Source: Campylorhamphus procurvoides (lineage: Eukaryota > Chordata > Aves > Passeriformes > Dendrocolaptidae). From it: DNA of 64,000 bases. This document shows positions 44,501 through 58,443 of the stretch, in pieces. The first letter of the stretch is position 1, and each line of letters opens with the position of its first letter. The position numbers and the translations under genes were made by a program. The stretch covers positions 24,583 to 88,582 of the forward strand of contig WBMV01007373.1 in NCBI GenBank assembly GCA_013396655.1. The letters are read 5' to 3'. The notes under the pieces were generated by a model. That model saw only the letters and a program-made list of their open reading frames with translations. It was not told the origin of the DNA and did no database searches.

Positions 44501-47500
44501 CAAGGCTTTGCCTCTCTCCATCCCTCTGCAATCACTTGGGCTTTTCTTCGTTTGTTCCTCACTGGCCAAACCCCCTTTTTTTTTTTTTAATCTTCTGGTA
44601 GTGTTACCAGTGTGACAGTCCCAGGAGCAGGTTCTGGCAGTGTCACACATCTCTGGGCTGGTAAGATCCCTGTTAATTGCCTTGCACCAGACATGAGGAC
44701 ATCTCCCTGTCCTTGCTGAAGCCAAGTTCATGGGTAGAGAGTGAGTCTGCAGATGAGTCTCCTAAGGGGCAGTTCCTGCTTTGGTATGCCCTTTCCAGGG
44801 CCTTGGGTGCCCTTCTTTGCCTCCAGGTCCCCAGTGCCCCTCCTTTAGCAATGGCTGCAGCCGATCCGAATTATCCAGCCCTTGGCTGTGCTGGGGGAAA
44901 GGGGCTATCCAGAGGGGTGATCTTTATTCTTAGGACAGACCTGCCTTCTGAAGGTGGCTTTCAGCCTTGTTAAATGCCAAGAGCTTGTATCATCATCTCT
45001 GTTTCCCTATCCCCATGGCTGCTGAAATTTCAAGGGTGAATTATCAGCCCTCATCTTGGAGTTCTCACTTCTCACCCATACCCTGGTTTGTAGTCATGAC
45101 AACAAACTTATTTTAAACAGACACACACAAAACTCTCCAACAAGACCCTCCTCACTGGCTCAGCACCTTGATCCTATTGCTTGTCAATCCAGGCTGTGTT
45201 TTGTTGCAGCTGCTTTAGAAATCCTAGATTCCTTCCTGAGACTTGTATGTGGGTGTGATGGCAACAGATGAACAGAATTTATGGGGAATGCAGAGAGATG
45301 CCAAGTTACCCAGTCTGTGTGGGCAGCTAATGGAAAACTTGAGCTCAGAAACAAGGCTGTAAAGATACACACTTGCCAGGAAGAGTTCAGTTGCTGACAC
45401 TACCAGCAGTGGGTGCAGCTGAACCTGCTCTGCCATAGTCTCATGAAACATTAAAATATGCTTTAAAACATGCTGACTTTGCATATTCTAAGTCCAGGGC
45501 TGGTTCCTACACAATTGAAATTGCAAAGCAATCCATAAAATCAGGCCGGCTATTATCATGGTTGCTTATAAGTGAGAAAGGGAATTATTTTGAACTCAAT
45601 GATCTTTTATGTTAACTGTGTTCCTTTACTTTGGATAGCCTCTAACACAGGCAGGACAAACTATTTCCCACACTGTAAAAGAAATTCTGTTTTGTTTACT
45701 GGGGCACTGTTGAGCTAAACATCTCCCTTCCCTTGGAAAAGTTTCCCTGCCTGTTGCTGCTGGTGAACCCCTGCCAGCTGTGGCTGCAGGACCTCTGCAG
45801 GCAGGTCCTGCTGAGCTGCAGGCAGTGCCTTGTGCAGGGGGATTGAGCACAGGGTTGTATGAACTTTAAAGTTCTTGTGTGAGCTCTGGACTATCACTGC
45901 CTTTTCAGAGTAGTGTTGATCAGGACATATGTCCACACTGAAGTGGGGTGGTGCTTCAAAGAGGTTATAGGAATTAGGAAATGGTATTAGCCTTGTTACT
46001 TCACCTTTTCAGGTGAACTGGAGAATCAGAGGTGCTGGTGGGAAGACTCTCCATGGTCATAATAGATTAGCATCCAGTTCCCAAACCAGGGTCTGCCTTG
46101 TCTGCTATATTAGATGCTTCTGACAGTGTGACAAGAAATGTGCCCCGTTCTCCCCCTCCGCCAAGCTGTCCTTTGTAAAGGGGAAAGACATTTTAAAAGC
46201 TACAAGGGTCTCTTGGCAATGCACAGAGGGGGTTCTGCATCTGCCCCACGCCTTGAAGTCTAATCTCATTTACAGTTGTCAGCGTGGGCTGCTGGAGGAG
46301 ATGAAAGGCAGAGGACAAGGAGGGAGAATAGATTAGTCTCGAGCAGAGGGCACTGGGAGTGCACCTGCCCCGCTACCTTGAGGAGGGGCGGCAGCAGCAG
46401 CTGGGCCTGTGTCATCTGCTGCTCTTTGAGGCGCCCAGCCATGGAGCACACGATTAATGACTCAGGGGGCTGGGCTTTTGTGAGCCATAAAGCCCTGGGA
46501 TTTAGGCCGGGCTCTCAGGCCTTTTCTCTGAGCAGCACCATCACTTTACATTTCTCAAGTGGCGTTGTGGTCGCAGGGAGCTGCTGTCTGTGGCCACAAT
46601 GCTTCCCTTTCTCCTCTCTCCCCAAACTGGGCTGACCTTTGTCATGCAGCATTAACCCTTTGACTCCTTCACTTTGGGTTATGGGGTTGGGGAAAAAAAA
46701 GAGTCCCTTCAAATTCATTGCCCTGTGGACAGCCTTGAGGGGAAGAATGGGCTGGAGGAGAGGATCTGTTTTTGCTGGAGGAGATTGGTTTGCTGATGCT
46801 CTTTGGACTGTCAACTCCTTGCTGCCTTTGCCAGAGGCATTTTTGAATACAGCAGCACCCAGGACAGAGGGGAGGGGAATTTATCCTTCCCTCAGTCAAG
46901 GAGGGAAACTGAGGCATTTAGCAGTGAATAGATGTCTGAGAGTCTATTCCCTTTGGGGTCTAATGTGTATTACTGTGCCTGGATTAGCCCATGTCCATTC
47001 CCAGTGTTGTTACAGTGGATGGCAATCTCCCAGCACTTCAAGGCTTATGCACAGATTTGGCTTTTAGCCACGATCCCCTGGACTGATGGCTCAGCATGGA
47101 AAGGCTACATGGAGGTCATTAATGATCTTCCTGCCTCTTGTAAGATGAACAGCAAAAATGCCCCAAGTTCCTCCTTAATCTTCTAATACCTCTGTCCACT
47201 GAACACCAGCCAGCCCTTGAGCTGGATGTGGGTCTCTGGGGTTGTCTGTAGTCACACCTTCCCTGCAGTGTGAAAGGTTTGTGACCAGCTATCCCATTCC
47301 TCCTTTCCCTGGCTGCTTGGTTACTCCTCTCTCCAACCCCACCAGCCTGTACACAGACTTGGCTTTGCCTAGTACTAAAATTTGGGAGTAGAAGCCATCA
47401 GTATAAACCAGATATTGACAGTGTAGCAAACACAGCACTACTAAGTTTATGCCAGTAAAAGCAGGCACATCCTGAAACGTTTCAGGAAGTCATAACAAAC

Positions 47501-50500
47501 ACTCCAAAAACCACATGGAGGCTGAGTCAGTCTTACACACCTCATGAGTTACTGGCAGCTTGATGTCTGTAGATTTGTAAAACGCCTCGGGAGGCTTCCT
47601 ACTCATTACACATTTGTGTACCTTCCCCGTGTGAGCTGCGTGGAGTGGGTGTCCGAGAGGGACCGTGTGTCCCCCCTGCCTCCTGATCCCGGCGCTCTGC
47701 TGTTTCAGCTGGATGTGCGGGATGGGCTTCAGGCACACAGATCCTCGCTGATGCATTGTCCTCAAATCCTGTCTTACGCATAGAAAATCACTGGAGCAAT
47801 AAAAACATCTAAGCCTGCGTGTTTAAAAAGAAAGGCGGGGGAAAGCCGTAAACACAGGGTGGACTGACGCTGTTTTGCAAATCAGCTGGTGCATTGTGCT
47901 CCGTGGCTGTGTGCTGTCGTGGCAGAGCAGGGCAAGAGATCATCCTGTCTCCAGAGGAACAAGCCAGCTGCCTAGCGAGGGGAAACAGTTTGGAGGTGCT
48001 TTTCTACACCATCATCACTTATGCCTGGAACATTTGCAGGACTTTTAAAGTTGCTCTCTGCCACACCTGGAAAGCAAATGTTTCTCCTCTGCAGTAGGGA
48101 CTATGATGTTCCTTCCCATTGGTTTCTGGTATTTGCAGTCAGTGTAAATGTACTGGGGCAAGTTTGCAAATGAAATGCAGCAGTGGGTTTGAGTTTGACA
48201 GCAGCCAAGGAAGCTGTGATGTCTTTCTGCCTCCTCACTAGGCATTGTACTGTGTCCTGGTCTGAAATCAGTTTGGTACAATGAGGCAGAGCTGATGGGG
48301 TTCAGCTGATGGGCTGTTTTCCTGCACTGTTGTACATTCAGGCTGCCGAGGAAAGCTGCTCTCTGAATGCTCTGGATTTTTATGTGACTCAAACCTTGTG
48401 GTATTTGCCTGTTCCAAGCTGTAGCACTTGGGACAGTCACTCCTTTCCCTCTCCCAGTGTCTCCTCAGTGGTGACATAACCCTGATTTGGCTGCTCATGC
48501 TGACACCAGGGATATTCTGTTGACCAGAGTCAACATATCTTGGTGAAACGTGCAGTGACAGTCCTGAATGTTTGTGATGACACCAAGTCTCACTTGGACC
48601 TTTAATTCCTTCAACTCTAAAAGTAAAACCCAGCACTAGCAAGACACTAAGAATGTGTTCTTGGTGTATGTTCCTGTTGCTTAGGAACAGCTGTCTGCAG
48701 TGACCCTGTGCTGCTGGTGAGAGGAGTAGGGATGTATGGAACTGATGTTAAACAAGCAAGATCAATCTTACCCCTAGGAGCTGTTCTTCATGTTCTTTGA
48801 TACTCATTGTACTTTGTGAGTAGCGAATACTCTGGAGTTTCCCGAGTTGCATGAGGAAAAGATAAATGAGGCTGCTGGAGGCAAAGCTGTTTGTGACTAT
48901 CATCAACCCTCTGGTTCCATGCACTTCTCCAGGGCTGTGTTCCCTGAGGAAGCCTCTCTGTGCCTCTGTAATCCTTCATGATTAGGCACCAGCGATGTTG
49001 GAGGGCATGGTTTGTGTAGCACTTGTTTGTGATGTACAGTTGCACTGAAGTGCTCCTTGATGACAGCCTACAGACTCTGAGATGTAGCCACGTTTACCTC
49101 TTGGCAGAGGAAGGATCAATATTATAGAAGGTGAAATACTCAAAGTTTTCACAAAAACTGCTGCAGGGCCTGGTCCTGTGTGCTCTGACTTGGTCTAGCA
49201 AAGCACTTGAAAACAAGTGTGCCAGTTGTCCTGGATGTTTTATATGTCTAACATCGATTGTGTGTTTTGCTGGGACTGGTACCAGAATGGGAATGAGCCC
49301 TAAAGGATTTAGGGAGCAAAGTGGGGGTTTTTCCACCCTTTTTTTCTACCCCTTGCCCCTGAACCAGAGCCAGATGCTTGTCGTCCTCCACTCCTCTCAC
49401 ATTTACTTACCCATATGCTGAGAAATAATGGGAAGTGGGCCTTGAGCATCTTTTCCCACTGCAGACAGTGGCCTCCATGGAAGGATGTTGGTTTTCATCC
49501 TTGTCGTTTGCACTGGGGAGGAAAATCAAAGTGTTTGTTCTGGTTCTTTCTTATGTCTGAACTGCTGCCTCTTCCCTCAGCTACTCCCTCTTGATCGCTG
49601 ACAGAGGAGTTGCTTTGCACACAGTCCTGCTGTCATTGGATTTATGTCTCTGTGTTGTTCTCCCCGTTAGCAGGGAAGGCACATTTTCCTTCATGTGTCC
49701 TCTGACAATAGTATTTGGGTCTTGGAGAAATTTATTTTGCATTGGTATGTGCATTAAGGAGCCCCTTTGGGGATGAGTGCTCTGAGAGCATGGGAGATGG
49801 TGCTGCTGCTGCTGCTGTCTTTGGTCTCTGAGCTGTGCCTGGAGACCATGGCTGGAGGAATAACTTCCTTCCAACCTAAATAAAACCTCTGAAGAATCTT
49901 TATTGAGCTCTAAGTTTGCTTTATCACACTTGGACTTGCCAGCCCTGGGAACTGTTTGGGCAGGTCTTTGGAATGTGTGTGTGTGTGCAGGATTGCTCTT
50001 GTGCCTTCGACATGTTAGATATTGTGGAGTTGTCTTCTCTAGGGCTCCATGAACCAGAGTCCCCTTCAAAAGAACAGGTGTACTGGATAACTTCTCCCAG
50101 GGTGGTGATGGTCAAAATGCCCCCCAAAGAATTGTCTTATGTGTCTGAAACAGCTTCTTCCAGCTTTATTCCTTCTGCAGCCCATGAGCTGAGCTGCCAT
50201 TGCTGCATTGATTTATAGGATCTTTTAGGATTGGTATTGGTGGCCAGGAAAAGCTGGGGCAGAAAAGTTATTTGCCAGCTGCTGATTTATGATCCCAGTG
50301 AACAGTCCTGAAAAGCACAGTAAGAGTTTTCTGGGCCTTATGTGGTTCCAGCTGACTGGAAGCTCCAGGCTGTTATTTGGCCATGTGGAGCAATAAAACT
50401 ATGAAAACTAATTAACTTTTGTGCCTACTGCAAAAACAAACAAGTTCATGCAAAAAATTACCCCACACTCTCAAGCAGCAGTGACTTTATTGGTTCTAAG

Positions 50501-53500
50501 CCTGTATTTAGTGACCAAGCATGCGGTGCCATGTGTGAAGTGTGTTCCTTTTGCTGGCTCCCTGGGCTGAACAGAATACACCAAGCTCTACTGAGCACTG
50601 AGGATCTGCACACCAGCTTGGGATAATGTTCTCTTTCATCCTTATTAATTATGTAGCTGATGTGTGGGTGGAGGTTTTACACAAAGCTGCATTGGATGGT
50701 TGCTCGTAGCCTAACCCAGCCTGACTTACGCACTCAGTTCATTCAAGGGGAGGTGCTCTGTGCAGGGGGAGTGCTGCAGTCCTTCTGAGCTCATTCCCTG
50801 CTCACTGTTCCCTGCGAGGTGCAGCTCAGTGAGCTCTTCCCCCGTGAGAACACCAAGGTGTTTGTGTGATGTTAGCAGGCAGACAGCCGTGCTCAGGGCC
50901 TGGCTCCTGTGCTAAGGATGCTCAGTGTGTGCCAGCTGGGGTGCTGACATCAGAGCAGGGATGTTTCTGAGTGCCCTGGTATTGTGTTCCTGCCAGTGCC
51001 AAGGCACTTATCAGCATTGTATCCAGCCACTGTCACCCTACACCGATTCAGAGGAGGGGAAAGACTGGCTGTTCTTCTCCCTTCATCAAATTACTCGGGT
51101 AGCCTTCCTTCTGCTCTGAAATGAGCTGTGCAGTTGTTTGCTGTGTTTGAGCTGCACAGGCCTGAGCTCCTCTGAAAGCTGCAGGCAGTGCATGGCCTGT
51201 CCTCTCCCCGTGTTGAGAAGGGAGGGCAGGAAGGCTGAATATCATACCAGGTTCCTTTGCTGCCCCACTGCACAGCTGTGGGATGAGGGAGCCTCATCTG
51301 GAGCTCCCTGCTGTGGGGGGCAGGTCGTGTGCTGGCCACCTGTGTGCCCACCCCTGGGTCATGCACACAGAGCATCTCAAACCTTGCCAAAATACTTACC
51401 ATGATTGCTGATGTAGGAGCAGGTATTTGGAATTTGAGAGAAATCATCTTAAAGGCAGGAAATCTGTGATGTGCTGAAGGGTATTTTCAATTAGTCAATT
51501 TTTTATTTATTTTAAAGTTTTCCCTCCCTCTCTTTCTGATGTGCTTGAGTTGTCATGGAACTCAGTACCAGAGTACCAGCTAGCATGTGTCTATCCCAGG
51601 CTTTGGTTTTCTGCACAAAGCTAAGTACTATTGCAGAGCTATTATTAACCTAAAATAAATGTGTGCATACTCACTGCTATAGAATTCTGCTTTTCACGCA
51701 TCAAATCAAGTCCCTGTGGATTTTCACCTCCCTCCCAGATCTGGCAGACAGTGAAAAAGGGAGCTATTTTTATTCTAAAATGTTCAGTGTTTCAAGTCCA
51801 GAGTATGAAAATGTAGTTTTTCTCCTGACAAGTTTCATAGCTGATTGCTATAAAACTTCTTGTCTATAAAGGAAGGATAAAACTTCCTTCAGGAAGGGCA
51901 AAAGATCTGGTTTTGGGGGCTACAGATTATAGTTCCTTAGAGAAGCTGAAAAGCAGTGGCAGTCACTGTCCTTAGATTAAAGAATTTACCAAGAAGGAGG
52001 AACAATTTAACAAAGGAGGCTGGCAAAGTCTAGTGTGGTAGCATGGTATCAAGAGACCCAGGGGGGAACATGGTGGTCACTGGATTAGGAATTGCTTGCC
52101 TGAAACAATATTTCTGGCAATCAGGGAGATTGGCATCACTGTCAGAATGGTGCTTACACACCTTTCATCATCTTCTTGCTGTCACTACAGTTCTGCCATC
52201 CCATGGGAGTCCCTGCTCCATCTGTCCTCCTGACAGGCTGGCATGTATTGTCCAGGAGAGAAGATGAGTTTCTGGTCCAAGTGTGCTCCCTGCCCACAAG
52301 AAATGGATATAGAAAGGGTTTCTTCCTCTCCCCACTGTGTGTGCTGTTCTGTGCCTGAGCCCTGATGGGCCAAGGGAGAGGTCACCTTCCAGAGCAGGTC
52401 CAGCCTTCCCTGCTGACTGTCCTGCACCCAGGGGTGTGCTCATGGGGACAAGATGCAGATACTCGTCTAAGCAACTACAGGCTGAGGCCACTGGCTTCTT
52501 TTTGCCCTCAAGGGTAGAGGAGGGAAGGAGGCAGCACAGATCTGACTGTACAGGAAGGCCTGAGCTGGGGAAAGCAGCGTGCCCAGTTTTCCAAGGGAGC
52601 TTTAGGCCAGGATTTCAGGCCAGGCAGCAGGCAGGATGCCTTGGGTGTGACAGGAGCAGCATTCCCCCATCAGCACTGAACCCTGTCCCTCCAGCACTGG
52701 TGGAGCTGCTTCAGAGCAAAGCCCAGCTCAGCTTTCCTCTGGCTCCCAGTGCTGGAGGGGCTGCTGGTGGCAGCCCAAGTGGTCTGTGTGCTGGTGCTGG
52801 ACAGCCCTGCCCTGCTGCAGGCTGGGTACACAGAGTTACAGCTCATGAAACACAAGGTCAGAGGAGCTCCCTGCAGCTGAACAGGCAGAACTTTTCCTTG
52901 CTGAGTACATTTCCATCCTGGTTCCAGCCTGGCAGCACTTGCAGACACACCTTGGGCTTTGCTGCAGGGGGTGTCCAAGGCAGCCAGCACATCGGGCACA
53001 GTGTCCTGGCACCTGAGCAGCCTTAAGGGGACAGCCAAGCTCTGAGCCAGCAGCCCTCCCTCGGCGCTGCCCTGCACTGTGCTCCTCTCTTTACTCCCCT
53101 TCTGGGGCTGGCCATGTCCTTGGTGTTTCTGTGTTGCCTCCCTCTCACTGCTGCTGCTCGCCAGATATTCCACTAAGCAGCAGCAGCAGAGAGACCCAAA
53201 GGCTCAGATCTGATTAACCTCTACAACTTCATCCTGTGTCTTAATTGGATTAGCTGCAGGGGGTGGCTTTGCTCTTGTTCCTGATTTTTTTCTTAAACAG
53301 GTACTTATCACTGTGACATCTGATGGAAGCAACAAGTTCAAGTAGCAAGACCTGTGAATAAAAAAGCAGTGTTTGCTTCCTCCCCACTGCTCAACTAGCA
53401 GCTCCTGCCCTTCCCTTCCAAAATATTGCTGCAGCTGATGCCTGTGAGATGGCTCTGACTAAGCCCTGCAGCTGGATCCCTTAGGAGGTGTGGGCCTTGC

Positions 53501-56500
53501 CTAAAAGCCTGGATGCCAGACCCAGAGTCCCTGATTGCTAATTGCAGTTCTGTCACTTTTGGGAAGGATTTCTGCTCAGTAAATGTTCAAAGCAGTATTA
53601 ACTTTCCATGTTCAGTTTCTTTCATCTTTTCTCTGAGCCTTTTAGTTTCCTTCAGAGCCTGATTCTTCTGCACCTCAGGGTTTTTGCTTGTACCACTGCC
53701 ATGGCTGTGGGTTGTAGGGAATTGGCCTTATTCAGCACTGCAATAGCCCTTCCCCTTCCAGGACTTCAAAGCTTGTGCTCCAGCACCAGTTCATTTATTT
53801 TCACAGATGGAAGCATGGAATAAGGAGATCAGGGATCCCATCCTGTTACAATGGGGGACAGGCTGCTACAGACCTAAAAAAAATAAGGAATTGAATCCAT
53901 TTGATCGTGTGATTGCCTCTCATTCCTCCTGGTGGTGTCTGCCTGCGTGGTGCCCAGTTAAGAAAAAGGAGAACCACTTTGCAGGAGTCGTTTCCCCATG
54001 TCCATCCCTCTGCCTACAGCACCTAGTTGTCTCTTCAACAAGCTTGAAATAGAGGCCTTTTCTTTGCCAAAGCTGTAATTGATCCTGGACTGGGCACTGG
54101 AGAGGGCCATCCACCTCCCTGAGGTGACAGGAGGGGTACCTGCTGCTGAGCAGCTCGCTCTTGCATCTGTTTCTAGAGAGCTGTGCACAAAGAGTGAATT
54201 GTAGGTGTGATAGCAGGCTGTGGTTCTGTTCCAGAAGGAATAATAGATGTACCAGCACCGCTCTGGCTGTTACAAGAACAAAATTGCTGTTGCATTAAAG
54301 GTGTAATACTGCCTGCCTTGGCAAAAGGTCTGACAGTGTTCCAGCATTTTAATGTATGTTCAGATAAACTGTCTTCCATAGTGAGGCTCAGGCCTTTGAA
54401 TTTGTACAATAGCAAGGGTTTGGTAAAAAGGTAACTCCAAGGAATTCCCTCTTTGTACAGGGCTTGAATGGGATTAATTTGTGAGCACCATGTGCAGTTA
54501 CAGTGGAGGGTTCAGTGCTCCTTTGCAGCTGGGGGTGTGGTGGTCAGGCACGGACTCAGCTGCTGCTTTAGTAGAAAACATCATCATTAAGTTGAATTAC
54601 GACAGACATCAGTTTCCTTTTCCAGATTTAATGTATTCATGTATTTCGTGCCCACTGGCCCTGGGCAGCTTGCAGGCTGGGAATGGAAATTGGGAGCTGC
54701 TGAGGATGACCGAGCCATTAACAGGGGGAATTTGATGCCCATAAAAATGAATGCATTTAATGTTGCATGGCAATGGTTTGCTTGAATTTTTAAGTCTCCC
54801 GAGGATCTCTTACTTGGAGTTCTGTGGCTCAGGCTATATTTGTTACAGAAGCAATACAAATGGAGAGGCCCTGTGGTTTCAGAGAGTTGGCTGTTCTGTT
54901 GTCTGTGAGCATCACTTTATCTGTATCAAATGTTATGCCAAGGAAGCTGTGAAAATGTGATATGCAATGATATCTGAAAACAAAGGATTGCAGCCCCAAT
55001 TCATGGTATCCACAGAAATAGCTCTCCTTGGAGATCTGCTCAGATACTATTTTTCAGGAAAAGCCAAGGTTTAGTAGATAATTTTTCATTATTAGGCTTT
55101 CACTGAGGGATACAGAGGACTAAAAGGATTTGGTAAGTCATTAAAATAAGTACAGATCTGCCACTGTGGGGTTTTAAACACAAGATGAAATCCTGGCCCC
55201 TCTGAAGGGGCCTCGTTTGCCTCCTTCAGACCCCACGCTCATTTCATTACTGGTTTCAGAAGGGTAGGGACTTCCCTGATCTTAATTTTACAGGGCCTCT
55301 TTTAGCATGCAGTCATAGAAATATTAAATTTCTTTTGCTGAGAGTTTCATTAAAGGAGGCACCCCTTCCATGGCAGAGCATTTGTGTGATAAATTTAATT
55401 TTTCAAGCACAAGAGGCTGTGATGGTCCCTCAGATGCTGCAAGGCTGCACTCTGAAACCACTAGTGCCTCTTGCTTTTCCCTTTAGCAGTGTGAGACAAA
55501 TACTTCAGCTCTTCATCACTTATGCAAGGCTGGGCTGAAGGGGCAGCAGCAAATATGCAGGGAGAATATTGTGATACGCACCATAAAGTTGTGCCAAGGC
55601 GAAAGGAATATTCAGGCTGAAATTATCTTCTCCCCTGAGGCTTCTATGGTTTATTTTTATGTTTCCTAAGGTGAAGTGCTGGATCCAAGCCTTGCTAACA
55701 GCCAGCATCTTTCATTTCAGGCAAAATATCCTTTGCTAGTGTCTTCCTCTCCAGATGCTGGTGATCTCAGGGCAGCAGAGTTTGGCTGTGGAGAATCTGT
55801 TGTTGCTGTAATAATGTGCAGCTCTGTGGGCACTGCATTCACCTCTGCCTGATCTGTTCTCACAGAGGTGTGTGCCAGGGTCACACTGAACAGTGGCTCT
55901 GGTTTTCAGCCTGAGGAAATGACTGTGGTTTGTACTGTGTGTGAGAAGGTGATGGAAAGGTTTGCTGGGTGGGCAGCAGGAGCAGAACCAGTGTGGAGTG
56001 GGTGGCACCTCCATGGCATTTCTTTCTCACATTGTGGCATTTGAAAAAACTCCCCTAGAGGCAGGCAGGGATGTTGGTTATGTTGCCTTGGTTATGAAGC
56101 TGGCTGGTCATGATTGCAGGGATCTTCAGTCTGCTACAGGTTGGTATAATGGCCATGGGAGTTGGTCTGGCTTGCTTTCTAGCTGTCCCAAGCATGTCCA
56201 TGTGCAATACTTTACTAGGGGCTAACCAAAGCTAAAAATCTTGTCTTTATATCTCCTGTCCAGCTCCTCCAAGTCACTCAGTGTGATGAGCAGGGCCTGG
56301 TTATATCTGTTCTCCATCTGTCCCTTCCTCTGTCATCTCCACTATCATTAATTGTTAACGTCTGGCTTGAAAGATTGCCTCTTAGCACAGTGCTGATGGG
56401 ATCTTTCCATAGAGGATTAGGGCTGGAGTGGATTGACAGGAGACAGCATCCTTGCTGTGGGAAGTTTGCCAGTTGTGTGCAGGCTCAGTGCTGCTGCTCT

Positions 56501-57586
56501 CCCAGTTGCTCCAGTTCATGCCAGGACATGGGCAATTCTCAGTTGCAGCTCCATGCCCTGTCACCGAGCACAGCAGGCCAGATGTGACCTGTGCACTGTG
56601 TGGTGGGTTTGGGAGAGGCCTCCTGCACCCAACTGCTGCACGTGGGCTTTGCCAGCACCTTCTCTCTGTCCCCTTCACCTGCACCTTCCTGGGGAGGTGA
56701 TTCCACTCCTGCTCAGGTGGTTTTTGCTGTGTGGTCACAGTGGTTTAATGAAGGCTGCGATAACAATACCAGCATTGTGGAGGTGCTGGCAGCAGCAGCT
56801 GAGATCTCACTTCTTGCTGTGTCACGCTCCCCGGGAGGCTAAATGTGTCTGTAAATCACACAAGTGCTTTCCTGTGGCTTTGCTTTCTGTTGCTGCCTCA
56901 GCTGCCAGGATTTCATGGGACACAGATCTCAGCTTTTGGCAAAAGCACAGCATCCTTTCCTTGTAAGGGTACTTAGGATGTATTTCCATGTCCTGAAGCA
57001 CAGCCAAGGGCCCTGCTAAGCTCTCTGTATCCAGGCTCTGAGAGATTATATTTCATTTTGGTTTATTGGGTTTGCTTGCCCATGGAGTCTGTATTTTTCC
57101 CTCGTGTCTGCCCAGGGAGCATGGGAGAATCCCTTGGCATTTCAGGAGGTTAGGAGTTTCCCCTTACCTGGCAGATCTCCTGATCTGCTCTTAGGCAGTC
57201 CTTGGTAACCACTGTTGCTCTTCCAGAGGTGATCTGTGTCCTGCAGCAGCCAAAAGGTATCTGTTACCTTGCAAGGGCCTGGAGACACATTTCCCCCTGG
57301 CTGGCAGTGGGTGAGGACTCTCTTTTTCCATATTCAGGGCAGACTGTGCTTTGGAGGTGTCACACCAGGAAGGGTTTCCATGTGTATTGGTGCTTTCTAC
57401 AGCTACAGTGACTGCAAAAAAGTCTTCCCCAAGTCTAAAGGGAATCCTTTATTTCTAATCCATCTCAGACTTTAAATCTCAAAGAAAGCCAAGTAAAACC
57501 AGTAGAGTTTGCATCAAGGGGCTCAATTTTGTGGGCTTCTTGGGGGAAATGTTAAAAGACGTTCACAGGGCTTAGAAGCATTAATG

Positions 57587-57611
57587 GATTTATTTATTTA
57601 TTTATTTATTT
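57587..57611. repeat. (TTTA)n microsatellite
   Basis: Six tandem TTTA units in RHBDL3 intron 2. Confidence 0.85.
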
Positions 57612-58421
57612 TGCCTTGAAAATCCCACTGGCTGGTGTTCCCATGTCCCTTTAAGCCACTAGAGATGACATTTCCTTTGTTTCTTTCATTAAAACTATTT
57701 TTATCCTGGCTCCTGGGGACTGTACAAGTAGAAATTAAAACACTGCTTGGTATTTCCTTGCCCATCCTATCTGTTCTTCACCCGCAGCTCCTTTGAGCTC
57801 TCCCCAGCTCTCCCCCCTTCCTCCCCAGCTTGCCTTGAAGGGCTGGGAAAGCCGGTGCTGGCACATTATGTTGCCTGTCTGATTGTTGTGGGGTTGTGTT
57901 TGTGTGGGGAAGGTCACGAGACAAAAAGACCACCAGGCAGGGGCGGGCGGGGGGCTCTCGGTCCCTCTGCATTCAGGCCTTGTGGCGATGGGTGGGAAGA
58001 GTCTTGTTTGCATGACAGCATTTCAGGGGGCCGTTGCTTTTTGTTCAGGTTTCTTCCACGGCTGCTGAGTGGGGCCTGGAGGGTACAACAAAAGCAGAGC
58101 ACGTCTGTGAGCTCCGTGGGGCTGAGGCAAGGCTGTCAGGGCAGGAGGGACTGAGCCTGAGCAGCCACTGGGCTCTTGCAGCCTGGAGAGTCTGCAATTG
58201 CTCTGGGGGTGTGTGCCCTGTCCAGTCTGGGCTCTGGTGGGAGCTCTGGACCTTGTGGGCTGGGATCCTCAGCTGGATGAATGTCTGGAAGTTTTGTGTC
58301 TGTGCTTACCAGAATGTTTTTGAGACTTCCAGCCAGTTACTTTTATTTGCAGAACCTGCCTCCTTCCTTGCGCATCAGCTCCACACTTTTGAGAGTGTTC
58401 TTGCATTTAAACAGTTGTTAT

Positions 58422-58443
58422 TTCCTCCTCCTCCTCCTCCTCC
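58422..58443. repeat. (TCC)n microsatellite
   Basis: Seven tandem TCC units in RHBDL3 intron 2. Confidence 0.85.

Noticed and set aside
52337..53026. 229-codon open frame in RHBDL3 intron 2
   Set aside because: GC-rich region, no domain, no splice context, dense overlapping frames on the other strand; chance is sufficient.
56433..56966. 177-codon cysteine-rich open frame
   Set aside because: No homology recognised, overlapping frames on both strands, and no splice or promoter context.
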